DNA from: Labrenzia sp. THAF82
GTDB lineage: Bacteria > Pseudomonadota > Alphaproteobacteria > Rhizobiales > Stappiaceae
NCBI RefSeq assembly: GCF_009363435.1
Contig: NZ_CP045354.1
Location: forward strand, 1,640,501 to 1,704,500
Reading direction: 5' to 3'
Length of the DNA: 64,000 bases
Under the pieces are notes generated by a model. The model was not told the origin of the DNA and made no database searches. It worked only from the letters and a program-made list of their open reading frames with translations. Shown piece by piece: positions 36,283 through 51,912 of the stretch. Each line of letters opens with the position of its first letter. Position 1 is the first letter of the stretch. Position numbers and translations under genes: made by a program.

Positions 36283-37545
36283 ATGCTGCGTCTGCAAGGC
36301 ATTAATGCCATCATCGCTCTGGTTGGAGTTTTCGCTGTGTTGCATCTCGCCTTCGCGCCCGAGCAGCACTCCCTTCGAACCACCTTGTCGACACTTCTGG
36401 GAGGCATCGGTTTTCTGCTGATGACCTGTTCGGTGGTGCTGGCGACGCGGCTGGAAGTCTTCGAGGAAATGTTCGGTGGACTGGATAGAATGTATCAGGT
36501 TCATCGTGTGGCAGGCACATTCACCGCAGTTTTTGCCCTTGTGCACTTCTTCAGTATTCCCAAGGAGCTTCCGGCAGGAGTTGACCCGATCCTCAACTCA
36601 ACATTCCCGTCAGCGCAGATCGGCATGGCGTCGATGGTTCTGCTGGTGATCGGGCTCTTTGTCGCTCTCAATCGCAAGATCAGTTATTCCCGCTGGCGGA
36701 ATCCACACAAGGTCATGGCTTTGGTCTATATCCTGGTAATCGGCCACTTCATGAACGCACCCGGGATCTTCTACGAGCGATTTAGTGCTTCGGGCATCGT
36801 TCTGATTTTGGCAGCCTTGATTGGCACGATCGCGCTCATCTACACCATGTTCGGCATGAACAAGCGCACCGCCATGCGTTTCACAATAGAAACCGTAAAC
36901 TCTTTGGAACGCGCCACTGAAGTCGTTCTGAAGCCTGTTGGCGACATGTTGAAGTTTAAACCGGGCCAGTTTGCGTTTGTGGAGATACAGGGCAAAGGTT
37001 GGTCAGAGCCTCATCCATTCACAATCTCAAGTGCGCCGAATGAACGTCGTCTGCGTTTCACCATGAAAGTGCTTGGCGACTGGACGCGTAAAGTTCGCGA
37101 AGAACTGCAGCCGGGACGGGAAGTCATCGTTCGGGGTCCTTATGGACGCTTCGATGCCTCAAATACCGAGCGCAAGAAGCAAGTCTGGATCGCCGGAGGT
37201 ATAGGGCTTACACCGTTCCTTTCAAAGCTGCGGGCAATGAGTGCCGATGACGATCGGGAAATCAACTTCGCTTATGCGGCTCGCAACAGGGAAGAAGCGA
37301 TATTTCTCGAGGAGCTCGAAGCCGTCGCAGCAGACCGAAGCAACCTTACGCTTTATCCTCTGTTTTCCGATGAAGGTGACTTTGCGCGTGTCGATGCAGC
37401 GAAGGAACGGCTGCCGGACGAACTCACGGAGTATGAGTATTTTCTCTGCGGGCCGAAACCAATGGTCGATGGATTGATGAAAGACCTCAAAAAAGAAGGC
37501 GTGAAACGCAAGGCCATCCACGTCGAGGCTTTTGAATTCAGATGA
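36283..37545 (+). CDS. NOX/ferric-reductase-like transmembrane flavocytochrome
   Basis: The 420-residue protein follows a strong AAAGGAGG. The N-terminal half has about six membrane helices with two paired haem-ligand histidines, His74/His88 (VHRVAGTFTAVFALVH) and His142/His155 (PHKVMALVYILVIGH), the spacing of NADPH oxidases and ferric reductases. The C-terminal half is a ferredoxin-reductase-type domain: HPFTISSAP (244-252) binds FAD, RGPYGRF follows, and AGGIGLTPFLSKLRAM (304-319) and FLCGPKPMV are the NAD(P)H motifs. It should move electrons from cytosolic NAD(P)H across the membrane to oxygen, iron or another acceptor. The EF-hand protein gene immediately upstream is suggestive of calcium regulation as in NOX5, though here the EF-hands are on a separate exported protein. 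Confidence 0.88.
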   Translation: MLRLQGINAIIALVGVFAVLHLAFAPEQHSLRTTLSTLLGGIGFLLMTCSVVLATRLEVFEEMFGGLDRMYQVHRVAGTFTAVFALVHFFSIPKELPAGVDPILNSTFPSAQIGMASMVLLVIGLFVALNRKISYSRWRNPHKVMALVYILVIGHFMNAPGIFYERFSASGIVLILAALIGTIALIYTMFGMNKRTAMRFTIETVNSLERATEVVLKPVGDMLKFKPGQFAFVEIQGKGWSEPHPFTISSAPNERRLRFTMKVLGDWTRKVREELQPGREVIVRGPYGRFDASNTERKKQVWIAGGIGLTPFLSKLRAMSADDDREINFAYAARNREEAIFLEELEAVAADRSNLTLYPLFSDEGDFARVDAAKERLPDELTEYEYFLCGPKPMVDGLMKDLKKEGVKRKAIHVEAFEFR

Positions 37546-38041
37546 CAATAGAGCGGCCATTGAAAAATTCTCGGCCAATGGCTGCATTGGTTTAATCTCA
37601 TTAGCTTGTCTTGATCGCAAGGATGATCAGCTTTCGGGCTTTGGCATTGAAGCGCCAAAGCCCGAAATGTCTGTGCCTCGCTGTTATGAATTCACCTTGG
37701 TATGGCGACCAATGCGTCCCCGGGTGTCAGGTTCACCCTGTTGTGTCATAGGCTCATTGGATTGGGCTAAGACCGTTTGTGTCCTCTGGAAGAGCACCCG
37801 CTGAACGAACGAGACTGCTCTTTCTGTGGGCGCGGTTGCTGTTCGCCATTGGCTGAACCGCGCCGGATCAATCGATTGAAATAATTATATGTGAAGAAAA
37901 TGTGTGCAACGCGCACGAGCGATTACTATGCTCGGCAGGTCGATGGAAAAAGGAAAGGGGCTTCGATAAGGTCGCGGCTGATGGCGGCGTCTTGAAAGAC
38001 GCAAAAAGCAAGAGATCTGGGAACGTCCAAAAGGCCGGAAC
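37546..38041. other. Intergenic region between the flavocytochrome unit and the glycogen operon
   Basis: No gene is supported in 496 bases. It contains a long perfect hairpin at 37632-37667 (listed separately) and then about 370 bases likely to include the glycogen operon promoter. The stretch around 37870-37910 is AT-rich (AATAATTATATG). Confidence 0.5.
37632..37667 (+). terminator. Long perfect hairpin after the flavocytochrome gene
   Basis: TTTCGGGCTTTGGC (37632-37645) pairs with GCCAAAGCCCGAAA (37654-37667), a 14-bp perfect stem with an eight-base loop. There is no T-run after it. It is 87 bases past the flavocytochrome stop and most simply marks the end of that unit. Confidence 0.5.
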
Positions 38042-40420
38042 ATGAAAGAAGAAATCCTGAAACACCTGCGCAATTCGCAAGGCAAGGACGCGGCGCATTC
38101 ATCCGTTTACGACTGGCGCGTGGCGCTGTCGCTCGCTCTGCGCGACCGGATGGTTGATCATTGGTTTCGCAGCACGCGCGAAACCTATGAGAGCGGCGCG
38201 AAGCGCGTTTACTATCTGTCGATGGAATTTCTGATCGGACGCCTTGTCGAAGACACAGCGGCGAACCTTGGACTTGTTCAAGAAGCCAAGACTGCGTTAG
38301 CGGAACTGGGGCAAGACTATGAGGCTATCGTCCTGAATGAGCCGGATGCGGCCCTTGGCAATGGCGGTCTCGGCAGGCTTGCGGCCTGCTTCATGGATTC
38401 CCTCGCATCCCTTGGCATTCCCGCCTATGGCTACGGCATCCGTTACGAGCACGGGCTTTTCAAACAGGACTTCGTCGATGGAAGCCAGGTTGAGACCGCT
38501 GAGACCTGGCTGTCGCAGCGCAATGCCTGGGAGTTTGCACGTCCGGAAGTCCAGTTCCGCATCGGTTTCGGTGGTCATGTGGAACATCACGAAGGTAAGG
38601 CGCACTGGCACCCGTGGGAAACGGTTCTGGCAACAGCCTATGACACGCCGGTTATCGGTTGGAAGGGCAGTTGGGGCAACACCTTGCGTCTCTGGTCGGC
38701 CAAACCTGAAGCCAAATTCGATCTAAAGAGCTTCAATCGCGGCGACTACCTGGCGGCAGGCCGCTCCGAAGCATTGGCAAGAACGATTTCCCGGGTGCTT
38801 TACCCCGACGATACAACGGATGCCGGCAAGGAACTGCGTCTCAAGCAGGAATATTTCTTTACCGCAGCGTCAATCATGGATCTGCTGCGCCGTTTCCTGA
38901 GCGACCATGACAATATCCGAGAGCTTCCAAATGCCGTCGCCATTCAGCTGAATGACACGCATCCGGCCATTGCCGGTCCGGAGCTTGTCCGCTTGATGGT
39001 GGATGAACATGATGTCCCGATGGCCGAAGCAATCGAGCTGGCGCGTCAGTGTCTGGGCTATACCAACCATACCTTGCTTCCCGAGGCGCTGGAGCGCTGG
39101 CATATCGGTCTATTGGGGCGGGTTCTTCCTCGCCATCTGGAAATCATTCGCGCCATTGAGGACGACCAGCAGGCCAAGTACCCTGGCAGCCCGCGTATTC
39201 TGGAGCAGGACCATGTGCGTATGGGGGAACTTGCCTTCATCATGGCGCACAAGGTCAACGGCGTTTCCGCACTTCATACCGACCTTGTCAAGGAAACTGT
39301 CTTTGCGGATCTCAACCGCATTCATCCGACGCGGATCGTCAACGAGACGAATGGCATTACACCGCGCCGCTGGCTGCACACCTGCAACGCTCCCTTGAGT
39401 GAACTGGTCACGCAGGAGATCGGCGAAGGCTGGGTCGGAGATCTGGAGCAGTTGAAGGCGCTCAATCAAAAGAGCGGCGATCGCACGTTTCTGGATGCTT
39501 ACAGCGCGGCCAAGCGGCAGAACAAGGAGCAACTGGCGGACTGGATCGCGCAGAGCTGCGATATCCAGATCGATCCGGCGGCGATGTTCGATATCCAGAT
39601 CAAACGTATTCACGAATACAAGCGCCAGCTCATGAATATCCTGGAGACGATCGCGCTCTGGAATGAAATGCATGACGCGCCGAATGCCGAATGGACACCG
39701 CGTGTGAAGATCTTCGGCGGTAAGGCCGCTCCCGGCTACCATGTTGCTAAGCAGATCATTCACCTGATCAACGATGTTGCCCGTGTGATCAACAATGACC
39801 GCGTGACAAAGGATCTGCTGAAGGTCGTTTATCCGCCGAACTACAACGTGACCATGGCCGAGCGGTTGATCCCTGCAGCCGATCTCTCCGAACAGATTTC
39901 CACGGCCGGCAAGGAGGCTTCTGGAACAGGCAACATGAAGTTCGCTCTGAACGGTGCCTTGACCATCGGGACCTTGGACGGCGCGAATGTCGAAATCCGC
40001 GAGCACGTTGGGTCAGAGAACTTCTTCCTCTTCGGATTAACGGCTCAAGAAGTGGTCGAGCGGCGTCATGTTCATGGGTTTTCTCGAGCGGCCATTGAAG
40101 CAAGTCCGCGTCTGACCCGTGTCCTCGGTCAGATTTTCGAAGGGGTGTTTTCTCCAAGTGACCCGTCACGCTACCACGGTCTGATTGGCACGCTCTATGA
40201 CCACGATTATTTCCTCGTGACGTGTGATTTTGACAGCTATTTCGATACGCAAAGGCGTGTTGATGAAGTGTATCGCAATCCGCAGAACTGGGCGGCCATG
40301 GCGCTGCGCAATACCGCAAATATGGGTTGGTTCTCTTCCGACAGGACGATCAAGGGCTATGCGCGCGATATCTGGCAGGTGAACGCGTCCGAAAAGGTCA
40401 GATTGGAGCTGACGGGATGA
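38042..40420 (+). CDS. glgP: Glycogen phosphorylase
   Basis: The 792-residue enzyme has the phosphorylase features [11 protein letters not shown] near the start, [25 protein letters not shown] [13 protein letters not shown] and the PLP site [14 protein letters not shown] with Lys633. It releases glucose-1-phosphate from glycogen. It opens a seven-gene operon and overlaps glgB by four bases. AAAGG precedes the ATG at moderate spacing. Confidence 0.96.
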   Translation: MKEEILKHLRNSQGKDAAHSSVYDWRVALSLALRDRMVDHWFRSTRETYESGAKRVYYLSMEFLIGRLVEDTAANLGLVQEAKTALAELGQDYEAIVLNEPDAALGNGGLGRLAACFMDSLASLGIPAYGYGIRYEHGLFKQDFVDGSQVETAETWLSQRNAWEFARPEVQFRIGFGGHVEHHEGKAHWHPWETVLATAYDTPVIGWKGSWGNTLRLWSAKPEAKFDLKSFNRGDYLAAGRSEALARTISRVLYPDDTTDAGKELRLKQEYFFTAASIMDLLRRFLSDHDNIRELPNAVAIQLNDTHPAIAGPELVRLMVDEHDVPMAEAIELARQCLGYTNHTLLPEALERWHIGLLGRVLPRHLEIIRAIEDDQQAKYPGSPRILEQDHVRMGELAFIMAHKVNGVSALHTDLVKETVFADLNRIHPTRIVNETNGITPRRWLHTCNAPLSELVTQEIGEGWVGDLEQLKALNQKSGDRTFLDAYSAAKRQNKEQLADWIAQSCDIQIDPAAMFDIQIKRIHEYKRQLMNILETIALWNEMHDAPNAEWTPRVKIFGGKAAPGYHVAKQIIHLINDVARVINNDRVTKDLLKVVYPPNYNVTMAERLIPAADLSEQISTAGKEASGTGNMKFALNGALTIGTLDGANVEIREHVGSENFFLFGLTAQEVVERRHVHGFSRAAIEASPRLTRVLGQIFEGVFSPSDPSRYHGLIGTLYDHDYFLVTCDFDSYFDTQRRVDEVYRNPQNWAAMALRNTANMGWFSSDRTIKGYARDIWQVNASEKVRLELTG

Positions 40421-42627
40421 CACAAAGCGCGCTGATCGATCTTGCGGAAGCGCGAGCCATTGCAGCCGGTGAGCATGGTGATCCGTTTTCGGTTCTCGGA
40501 CTTCATGAGATTGATGGCGATCTGGTGTTGCGCTGTTTTCGTCCCGGTGCGGAAACCATTGAGGTACTGGAAGAAGGGTCAGGCAAGGCGCTGGTCAAGC
40601 TAAGCCCTGTTGAAGGCGTGGACAGCCTGTTTGCCGCCAAAGTGCCTCGCCGCCGGAAACGGTTTTCCTACCGGTTGCGCATGACACATGGCAGCGACGT
40701 CTGGACAGAAACTGATCCTTATGCATTCGGGCCGGTTCTGGGTGACATGGATGAGTACCTTTTGGGTGAGGGAACGCATGGCCGGCTGTGGCAGGCCCTG
40801 GGAGCTCATGTTGTCACGCACGAAGGCGTTGATGGAGTGCACTTTGCGGTGTGGGCGCCAAATGCCCGACGCGTTTCGGTCGTTGCGGACATCAACGGCT
40901 GGGATGGAAGAAGGCATATCATGCGTCGGCGCGGCGCTACGGGTGTCCATGAGATTTTCATCCCCAATGTCGGCGACGGCATGGCCTACAAATACGAGAT
41001 TATCGGCAATTCCGGTGAACTCGTGCCGCTCAAGGCCGATCCGGTCGGGTTCGGTTCGGAACATCCGCCCAAAACGGCGTCTGTCGTACGGGATCTGCGC
41101 GGGTATGAATGGAAAGACAATGACTGGATCGACAAGCGGGGAGACCTGCAACGGTTCGACAAACCCATTTCCATTTATGAAGTGCACCTGGAATCCTGGC
41201 GGCGCGTTCCTGAGGATGGGAACCGCGCACTAACGTACCACGAGCTGGCTCAAGACCTCGTCAATTACGCGAAGGATCTTGGATTTTCCCACATCGAACT
41301 GACGCCGATTTCAGAATATCCGTTTGGCGGTTCATGGGGATACCAGCCGGTTGGCCTTTTTGCGCCCACAAGCCGGTTTGGGTCGCCGGATGATTTTCGC
41401 GCTTTTGTTGAAGCCTGCCATGCGGCAGATCTGGGACTGATCATTGACTGGGTGCCGGGACATTTTCCAACCGATCCCCATGGGCTCGGACGGTTCGATG
41501 GTACAGCGCTTTATGAACATGCGGATCCCAAAGAAGGGTATCACCCGGACTGGAACACGCTGGTCTATAACTACGGGCGCACAGAAGTCTCCAACTATCT
41601 GATTACCAATGCGAAATACTGGCTTGAGGAGTTTCACATCGACGGTCTTCGGGTCGATGCGGTGGCCTCGATGCTGTATCGCGACTACTCGCGCAATGAA
41701 GGGGAGTGGGTACCGAACGTCCACGGAGGACGTGAAAACCTGGAAGCCATCGCCTTCATGAAACAGATGAACGAAGCGGTTTATGGAGCCGACCCGGGCA
41801 TCATGACGATTGCCGAGGAGTCGACCGCATATCCAGGGGTGAGTGCACCCACGTCATCCGGGGGTCTTGGGTTCGGATTTAAATGGAACATGGGGTGGAT
41901 GAACGACACCTTGCGTTACATGTCAGAAGATCCGGTGAACCGGAAGTATCACCATGACAAGATGACCTTCGGACTGCATTACGCATTTTCGGAAAACTTT
42001 GTTCTGCCACTTAGTCATGACGAGGTGGTCCATGGGAAAGGGTCCCTGATCGGACGCATGCCGGGCGACGATTGGCAGCGTTTCGCCAACTTGCGAGCCT
42101 ATTACGGCTTCATGTGGGGGCATCCGGGCAAGAAGCTGCTGTTCATGGGCGGTGAATTTGCGCAACCTTCGGAATGGAACCACGAGCAAAGCCTCGACTG
42201 GCATCTGCTTGAGTATCCGGCCCATGCCGGAATTCAGGCACTGATCCGCGATCTCAACGCACTCTACCGGTCCTTGCCTTCGCTTCATGAACTCGATTGT
42301 GCCGCCGAGGGGTTCCGGTGGATTGACGGCGGTAACGCCGAAGAATCTGTTTTCTCATGGGTCCGAAACGGCAAGGACGGAAGTGTGCCGGTTCTTGTTG
42401 TGGCGAACTTCACACCGGTCACCCGGACCGGCTACCGTATTGGTGTTCCTGAAGCCGGACGCTGGAGCGAGCGCCTGAACACGGATGCACAGTCCTATGG
42501 CGGAAGCAATCAGGGCAATGCCGGGGAAGTGATCGCAAGTGCCGTCGCTGCCCGTGGCTGCGAACACTCGATCGAAATTACCGTGCCGCCGCTGGCGACG
42601 CTCTTTTTTGAATATTGCGGAGAATAG
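40417..42627 (+). CDS. glgB: 1,4-alpha-glucan branching enzyme
   Basis: The 736-residue product starts at ATG 40417 in the ATGA overlap with glgP. A longer open frame upstream is a shadow of glgP. It has an N-terminal carbohydrate-binding region, then the GH13 barrel with DWVPGHFP, the nucleophile Asp414 in [13 protein letters not shown], the acid Glu467 in TIAEEST and [12 protein letters not shown]. It creates alpha-1,6 branches during glycogen synthesis. Confidence 0.96.
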   Translation: MTQSALIDLAEARAIAAGEHGDPFSVLGLHEIDGDLVLRCFRPGAETIEVLEEGSGKALVKLSPVEGVDSLFAAKVPRRRKRFSYRLRMTHGSDVWTETDPYAFGPVLGDMDEYLLGEGTHGRLWQALGAHVVTHEGVDGVHFAVWAPNARRVSVVADINGWDGRRHIMRRRGATGVHEIFIPNVGDGMAYKYEIIGNSGELVPLKADPVGFGSEHPPKTASVVRDLRGYEWKDNDWIDKRGDLQRFDKPISIYEVHLESWRRVPEDGNRALTYHELAQDLVNYAKDLGFSHIELTPISEYPFGGSWGYQPVGLFAPTSRFGSPDDFRAFVEACHAADLGLIIDWVPGHFPTDPHGLGRFDGTALYEHADPKEGYHPDWNTLVYNYGRTEVSNYLITNAKYWLEEFHIDGLRVDAVASMLYRDYSRNEGEWVPNVHGGRENLEAIAFMKQMNEAVYGADPGIMTIAEESTAYPGVSAPTSSGGLGFGFKWNMGWMNDTLRYMSEDPVNRKYHHDKMTFGLHYAFSENFVLPLSHDEVVHGKGSLIGRMPGDDWQRFANLRAYYGFMWGHPGKKLLFMGGEFAQPSEWNHEQSLDWHLLEYPAHAGIQALIRDLNALYRSLPSLHELDCAAEGFRWIDGGNAEESVFSWVRNGKDGSVPVLVVANFTPVTRTGYRIGVPEAGRWSERLNTDAQSYGGSNQGNAGEVIASAVAARGCEHSIEITVPPLATLFFEYCGE

Positions 42628-42658
42628 CTGCGAAGAAACAAGAGACTGGGAGGCCTCG

Positions 42659-43918
42659 ATGGAACAGGACAGACACAGACTGGCACAGCAAACACTTGCC
42701 TACGTGCTTGCAGGCGGCCGTGGCAGCCGGCTCAAGGAAATGACCGATATCCGGGCAAAACCGGCGGTCTATTTTGGCGGCAAGACACGCATCATCGACT
42801 TTGCCCTGTCCAATGCGGTCAATTCAGGTGTTCGAAGGATCTGTGTTGCGACACAATACAAGGCCCACAGCCTGATCCGGCATATTCAGCGCGGCTGGAG
42901 TTTCTTTCGTGCCGAACGCAATGAGTCTCTCGATATTCTGCCGGCATCGCAACAGCTTGATGAAGAGAACTGGTACAAGGGAACCGCCGACGCGGTGAAC
43001 CAGAACATCAAGATCATTCGGAGTTATGATCCAAAATATATTCTCGTTCTGGCCGGCGATCATATCTACAAGCAAGACTACTCGATCATGATCGAGCAGC
43101 ATGTGCGGACCGGGGCGAAAGTGACGGTCGGATGTCTGGAAGTGCCGCGGGAGGAGGCCAAGGGATTTGGCGTCATGGCCGTTGACGAGGCTGACAATAT
43201 TCTGGACTTCGTTGAAAAGCCGGCTGATCCGCCAGCGATGCCTGGCGATCCCGAAAAGGCGTTGGCGAGCATGGGGATCTACGTTTTTGACGCAGAATAC
43301 CTCTATGAACTTCTTCTGAAAGACGCCATCGATCCAAGTTCCAGTCACGACTTCGGCAAGGACATTATTCCGCAGATCGTTGCCGAGGGTGGAGCCATGG
43401 CTCATCCGTTCGGTCGCTCCTGCGTGATGTCCGGTCTGGAATCCAAGCCCTATTGGCGTGATGTCGGGACGATAGATGCCTATTGGCAGGCCAATATCGA
43501 TCTCACGGATTTTACGCCTGGGCTCGATATATATGCCAATGACTGGCCGATCTGGACCTATTCGGAACTGTCGCCCCCGGCGAAATTCATTCACAACGAA
43601 GAAGGCAGGCGCGGACAGGCCGTATCTTCGATGGTTTCCGGAGGCTGTATTGTGTCAGGGTCCTCGCTCTACAGGTGCTTGCTCTTCACAGGCGTCAAAA
43701 CGCACTCCTATGCCGAGCTGGAAGGCGTTGTTGCGTTGCCATACAGCGAAGTCGGTCGGCGTGCCTATCTGAAAGATGTGGTTCTGGACCGTGGTGTGAA
43801 AGTTCCGCCAGGTCTGGTCGTGGGCGAAGACCCCGAACTTGATGCCAAGCGTTTCAGACGGACCGAACAGGGCATATGTCTGATCACGCAATCCATGATC
43901 GATCGACTGGAAACATGA
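42659..43918 (+). CDS. glgC: Glucose-1-phosphate adenylyltransferase (ADP-glucose pyrophosphorylase)
   Basis: The 419-residue protein starts at ATG 42659, five bases after GGGAGG. The pyrophosphorylase motif [20 protein letters not shown] is followed by [29 protein letters not shown] and the C-terminal left-handed helix. It makes ADP-glucose, the committed step of glycogen synthesis. It ends one base before glgA. Confidence 0.96.
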   Translation: MEQDRHRLAQQTLAYVLAGGRGSRLKEMTDIRAKPAVYFGGKTRIIDFALSNAVNSGVRRICVATQYKAHSLIRHIQRGWSFFRAERNESLDILPASQQLDEENWYKGTADAVNQNIKIIRSYDPKYILVLAGDHIYKQDYSIMIEQHVRTGAKVTVGCLEVPREEAKGFGVMAVDEADNILDFVEKPADPPAMPGDPEKALASMGIYVFDAEYLYELLLKDAIDPSSSHDFGKDIIPQIVAEGGAMAHPFGRSCVMSGLESKPYWRDVGTIDAYWQANIDLTDFTPGLDIYANDWPIWTYSELSPPAKFIHNEEGRRGQAVSSMVSGGCIVSGSSLYRCLLFTGVKTHSYAELEGVVALPYSEVGRRAYLKDVVLDRGVKVPPGLVVGEDPELDAKRFRRTEQGICLITQSMIDRLET

Positions 43919-43919
43919 C

Positions 43920-45356
43920 ATGAATGTCTTGATGGTGGCTTCGGAGTGCGCTCCGTTCGTGAAGACTGGAGGGTTGGCTGACGTGGTTGGCGCCCTGCCG
44001 CAGGCGCTCGCGCAGGTCGGTATCGACTGCCGCACGGTCCTGCCGGCCTATCCGTCTTTGCAGCCGCTCGTTGCCAAGGGCAAGGAGGTCGCCAGTTTTG
44101 GCGATCTTCCAGGCGGGGCCGGTCGTTTGGTTCAGGTGAAGGCCAAAGGCATTACGTTGCTACTGCTGGATGCGCCGCGCCAGTTCGATCGCCCGGGCCA
44201 ACCCTATACCGACCAGAACGGAGCGGATTGGGCGGACAACCATCAAAGATTTGCGGCATTGGCGCAGGCGGCAGCTCGCATCAGCTTTGATGGGTTGGGC
44301 GACTGGCGTCCCGATGTCGTTCACGCGCACGATTGGCAGGCTGCACTTGCGCCGGTCTATCTGAAACAGGAAGGTCGCGCGGGGCCGAAGTCGGTTCTGA
44401 CCATCCATAACATTGCTTTTCAGGGACGGTACGGGGCACATGTTCTGAACGAGCTTGGCTTGCGTGCCGACTGGTTCAACCCGGATGGATTGGAATATTA
44501 TGGCGACGTCGGGTTTTTGAAAGGCGGCATGATGTTTGCCGACAGGATCACGACGGTCAGTCCGACTTATGCCCGTGAAATCCTGACACCTCATTTCGGC
44601 ATGGGACTTGATGGTGTTTTGCACGCGCGCGCAAATAGTCTTTCGGGCATTTTGAACGGCATTGATACGAACATCTGGAACCCTGCGGACGACACAGCGC
44701 TTGCCGCCACCTATGACAGCCGGAGCCTGCGCCGCAAGGACACAAACCGCAAAGAGATCAGCGAACGCCTCGGGCTTGATCCGAAGTGCGACGGGCCGCT
44801 TTTTTGCGTAATCAGTCGCCTGACACACCAAAAAGGACTGGATGCTCTTGCAGGAGCCGTGCCGCACATTGTGGCGCGTGGTGGGCAATTGGCAGTTCTG
44901 GGGACAGGCGAACCAGGTCTTGAAGATGCGTTCCGCGAGGCGGCCGGTACATTCACGTCAAATGTGGGTGTCCATATTGGTTTCGACGAAGGCCTTGCGC
45001 ATCTGCTGCAAGGTGGCAGCGACGCCATTCTCATTCCCTCGCGGTTCGAGCCGTGCGGATTGACCCAGCTTTGCGCACTGCGCTATGGAACTTTGCCGGT
45101 CGTTGCTCGTACGGGTGGTCTGGCCGACACCGTGATCGATGCCAATGCAGCGGCGCTTGCCGCAAAATGCGCCACAGGTTTTGTCTTCGGAGATGTCAGC
45201 GTTGCTGGTGTCCAAGCGGCCATCGACCGGGTTGTGAGCTGTTATTCCAACAAGACCGCCTGGCAATCCATGCAGCGGGCGGCGATGCGACAGCCGGTGG
45301 ATTGGGAACAGTCGGCTCAAGCCTATGCGAACCTTTACGGAGAACTCGCTGAATGA
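43920..45356 (+). CDS. glgA: Glycogen synthase
   Basis: The 478-residue GT5 enzyme begins MNVLMVASECAPFVKTGGLADVVGALP, with the KTGGL ADP-glucose motif. DVVHAHDWQAAL, SRLTHQKGLD and IPSRFEPCGLTQLCALRYGTLPVV complete the signature. It extends glycogen chains from ADP-glucose. Its stop overlaps glgX (ATGA). Confidence 0.96.
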   Translation: MNVLMVASECAPFVKTGGLADVVGALPQALAQVGIDCRTVLPAYPSLQPLVAKGKEVASFGDLPGGAGRLVQVKAKGITLLLLDAPRQFDRPGQPYTDQNGADWADNHQRFAALAQAAARISFDGLGDWRPDVVHAHDWQAALAPVYLKQEGRAGPKSVLTIHNIAFQGRYGAHVLNELGLRADWFNPDGLEYYGDVGFLKGGMMFADRITTVSPTYAREILTPHFGMGLDGVLHARANSLSGILNGIDTNIWNPADDTALAATYDSRSLRRKDTNRKEISERLGLDPKCDGPLFCVISRLTHQKGLDALAGAVPHIVARGGQLAVLGTGEPGLEDAFREAAGTFTSNVGVHIGFDEGLAHLLQGGSDAILIPSRFEPCGLTQLCALRYGTLPVVARTGGLADTVIDANAAALAAKCATGFVFGDVSVAGVQAAIDRVVSCYSNKTAWQSMQRAAMRQPVDWEQSAQAYANLYGELAE

Positions 45357-47457
45357 ATGATCAATGCCGGGTCGCCCTGGAAATTGCGCCAGGCAGTCCG
45401 CATCGTCTTGGCGCGCATTTTGATGGAGACGGTACCAATTTCGCCGTCTTCTCGGAAAATGCCACGCGAGTGAAACTGTGCATCTTTTCAGCGGATGGGC
45501 TGCACGAGCTGCAAAGGATTGATCTGCCAGAACGAACTGGCTCTGTTTGGCATGGCTATCTGCCAGGCCTAAAGCCCGGCACGCTGTACGGTTATCGGGT
45601 TGAGGGTCCGTACACCCCGGAAAACGGACATCGGTTCAATCCGAACAAGTTGCTGCTCGATCCCTACACCCGGGAGTTCCACGGCCTCTTTTCCGAGCAC
45701 CCATCCACTTTCGGGTATCAAGTAGGCTCTCCGCAGGTGGATCTATCTTTTGATGACCGGGACAGCGCTCCGCATGTTCCCAAATCAGTGGTTTCGGACC
45801 CGCTAAGTTTCCTAACTGATGCCAAAACGCTGGGCCGTGGTTGGGACGATGCGTTTTGCTATGAAGCCCATGTGAAGGGGACAACCAAGCTACATCCCGC
45901 AGTGGCAGAAACGCTGCGCGGAACATATGACGGTCTTTCCTCTCCGGCCTTTCTGGAGCACCTCACCAGACTGGGTGTCACCGCTGTCGAGCTGTTGCCT
46001 GTTCAGGCCCTGAAGTCAGAAGGCGCACTTCAGGCGCGATCGCTCGTCAACTACTGGGGATACAACACAATCGGGTTTTTCGCACCCGAACCGCGCTACT
46101 TCGGACCTTCAGGGGTCCTCGGGTTTCGAGCGATGGTGGACCGGTTCCACGAGGCCGGGATAGAGGTGATCCTCGATGTGGTCTACAACCATTCCGGAGA
46201 AGGCGATCATCTGGGCCCAACACTCAGTTTTCGGGGGCTGGACAATGCGTCTTACTACAGGCTCCTGGACGGCCAACGCCGTTACTACGTCAATGATACG
46301 GGATGTGGGAACACATTGAACGTGAGTCATCCGTTCGTGCTGCGCATGGTCATGGACAGTTTGCGTTTCTGGGTTCAGACGATGGGCGTCGACGGGTTCC
46401 GGTTCGATCTTGCCGTCAGTCTTTGCCGTGAAAGACATGGCTTCGATATGCACGGTGGTTTTCTGGATTCTCTGCGGCAAGACCCCGTTCTTGCGGGCGT
46501 CAAGCTGATTGCCGAACCCTGGGATGTCGGTCCGGGGGGATACCAGCTTGGCAAGTTTCCACCCCCCTTTGCCGAGTGGAACGACCGGTATCGGGATACG
46601 GTTCGCCGTTTCTGGCGAGGTGACGGGCATAGCGCGCAGGATCTGGGCTCAGCGCTGCTGGGGTCGGCCGATCTTTTTGACTCAGGAGGGCGGCGCAGCT
46701 GGTCATCGGTCAATTTTGCAGCGGCTCATGACGGTTTCACGCTTGCTGACACCACGCGCTATGTGAAGCGCCACAACGAAGCAAACGGCGAAAACAATCG
46801 CGATGGCCACCAAAGCAACTACAGCGACAATTTCGGCGTTGAGGGGACGAGCGACGATACGGTCATTGTCGAGGCTCGACGCCAAAGGGTTCGCAACATC
46901 CTGGCCACGGTGCTGCTGTCGCAGGGAACGCCGATGATCCTGGCAGGTGACGAGGGCGGTAACAGTCAGGATGGCAATAACAATGCTTATTGTCAGGACA
47001 ACGCGACGAGCTGGATCGACTGGCAGTCGCTTGATGATGGACTGATCGAATTTACATCGGCTCTCTCCGGTTTCCGCCGCAGACATGCGGCCGTCCGACA
47101 GAACAGTTTTCTGCACGGTATGAGCCGCACGACCGATGGCAGACCTGATGTGGAATGGCGGGATTTTGATGGATCGGCGCTAAATTGGCGCGACCCCGGC
47201 CTTTCCAGTTTGTGCCTGCTGCTGCGCGGGTGTGCCGAATGTTCTGCCGGTCTTCAGTCCGAAGATGAGGTTTTGCTTGCCTTTAATCGGAAGCCACGAG
47301 ACCTGGAGCTGGTCTTGCCTGACAGCGGTTCCGGGCAATGGATCTGGGAGATCAACAGTTCGTCGGACATACAGGTCGCCGAACCCGTGACGGGTGCGAG
47401 CGTGCTGGTTGCTCCGCAATCGGTTGCCGCCTTCACGCTGCGCAGTCATGAGGGTGC

Positions 47458-47461
<4 letters not shown>
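45353..47461 (+). CDS. glgX: Glycogen debranching enzyme
   Basis: The 702-residue GH13 protein has an N-terminal domain (GAHFDGDGTNFAVFSENATRV), then LLPVQAL, VVYNHSGEGDHLGPT, GVDGFRFDLAVSL with the nucleophile Asp, AEPWDVGPGGYQLG with the acid Glu, and NFAAAHDGFTLADT. It hydrolyses alpha-1,6 links of phosphorylase limit dextrin, working with glgP and malQ. Confidence 0.95.
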
Positions 47462-51086
<3,625 letters not shown>

Positions 51087-51110
51087 TGAGCCGGTGCGGC
51101 CTTAGGCAGC

Positions 51111-51815
51111 CTAGACAGACCGGGTAAGGCCACCATCTATGCGAAGGTTCTGTCCTGTCATATAGGTGCCGCCTTCCGAGGCCAGCCATGAAATAAGTGA
51201 CGACACTTCCTGGGCACGACCGTAGCGGCCCATAGGGATACGTGCACGCCTGTCTTCTGTTTCCGGCAGGCTGTCAATGAAGCCGGGCAGGACGTTGTTC
51301 ATGCGAATGTTGTCGGCTGCGTATTTGTCGGCAAACAGTTTCGTGAAACCCGCAAGACCTGCCCTGAAGACGGCTGATGTCGGAAACAGAGGGTCGGGTT
51401 CGAACACCGCAAACGTGGAAATGTTGATGATACTGCCGCCGCCTTGGTTCTGCATGATGGGCGTCACGAGGCGTGTCGGGCGGATTGCATTCAACAAGTA
51501 GACATCCATGCCCTTGTGCCAGTCGTCGTCGGAGATTTCCAGGACGGGGCCCTTTGGTCCATGACCTGCTGAATTGACCAGCACATCGACGCGTCCATAA
51601 CGCTCCATGGCGCCATCGACCAGACGCTGCAGGTCACCGGTTTCCAGGTTTGAGCCGGTCACACCGAACCCTCCCAGTTCCTGGCCGAGACGTTCGCCTT
51701 TCCCGGAAGAAGACAGGATACCAATCTTGAATCCATCTTGCGCGAGCTGTTTTGCAGCATCCGCGCCCATGCCGCTGCCGCCAGCTGTAATGAGGGCTAC
51801 TTTTTCTACAGTCAT
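51111..51815 (-). CDS. Short-chain dehydrogenase-like protein lacking the YxxxK active site
   Basis: The 234-residue protein starts at ATG 51813-51815 after AAAGGAGC. The cofactor motif TAGGSGMG and NSAGHG are normal. The catalytic segment reads FPTSAVFRAGLAGF: the positions of Tyr and Lys of YxxxK hold Ser and Arg, while the NIST serine remains. This could be a non-classical oxidoreductase or an enzyme with another role. It is divergent from a LysR gene, suggesting it is that regulator's target, and convergent with pgm, 24 bases away. Confidence 0.82.
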   Translation of the reverse strand: MTVEKVALITAGGSGMGADAAKQLAQDGFKIGILSSSGKGERLGQELGGFGVTGSNLETGDLQRLVDGAMERYGRVDVLVNSAGHGPKGPVLEISDDDWHKGMDVYLLNAIRPTRLVTPIMQNQGGGSIINISTFAVFEPDPLFPTSAVFRAGLAGFTKLFADKYAADNIRMNNVLPGFIDSLPETEDRRARIPMGRYGRAQEVSSLISWLASEGGTYMTGQNLRIDGGLTRSV

Positions 51816-51912
51816 AATTGCGCTCCTTTGACCTGTTTCTGGCAAAGTATCTCGCATTTCCGGCGTTTACGAGCTATGTTTCGCGCGTTGTGAATGTAGA
51901 AAAACTATTGAC

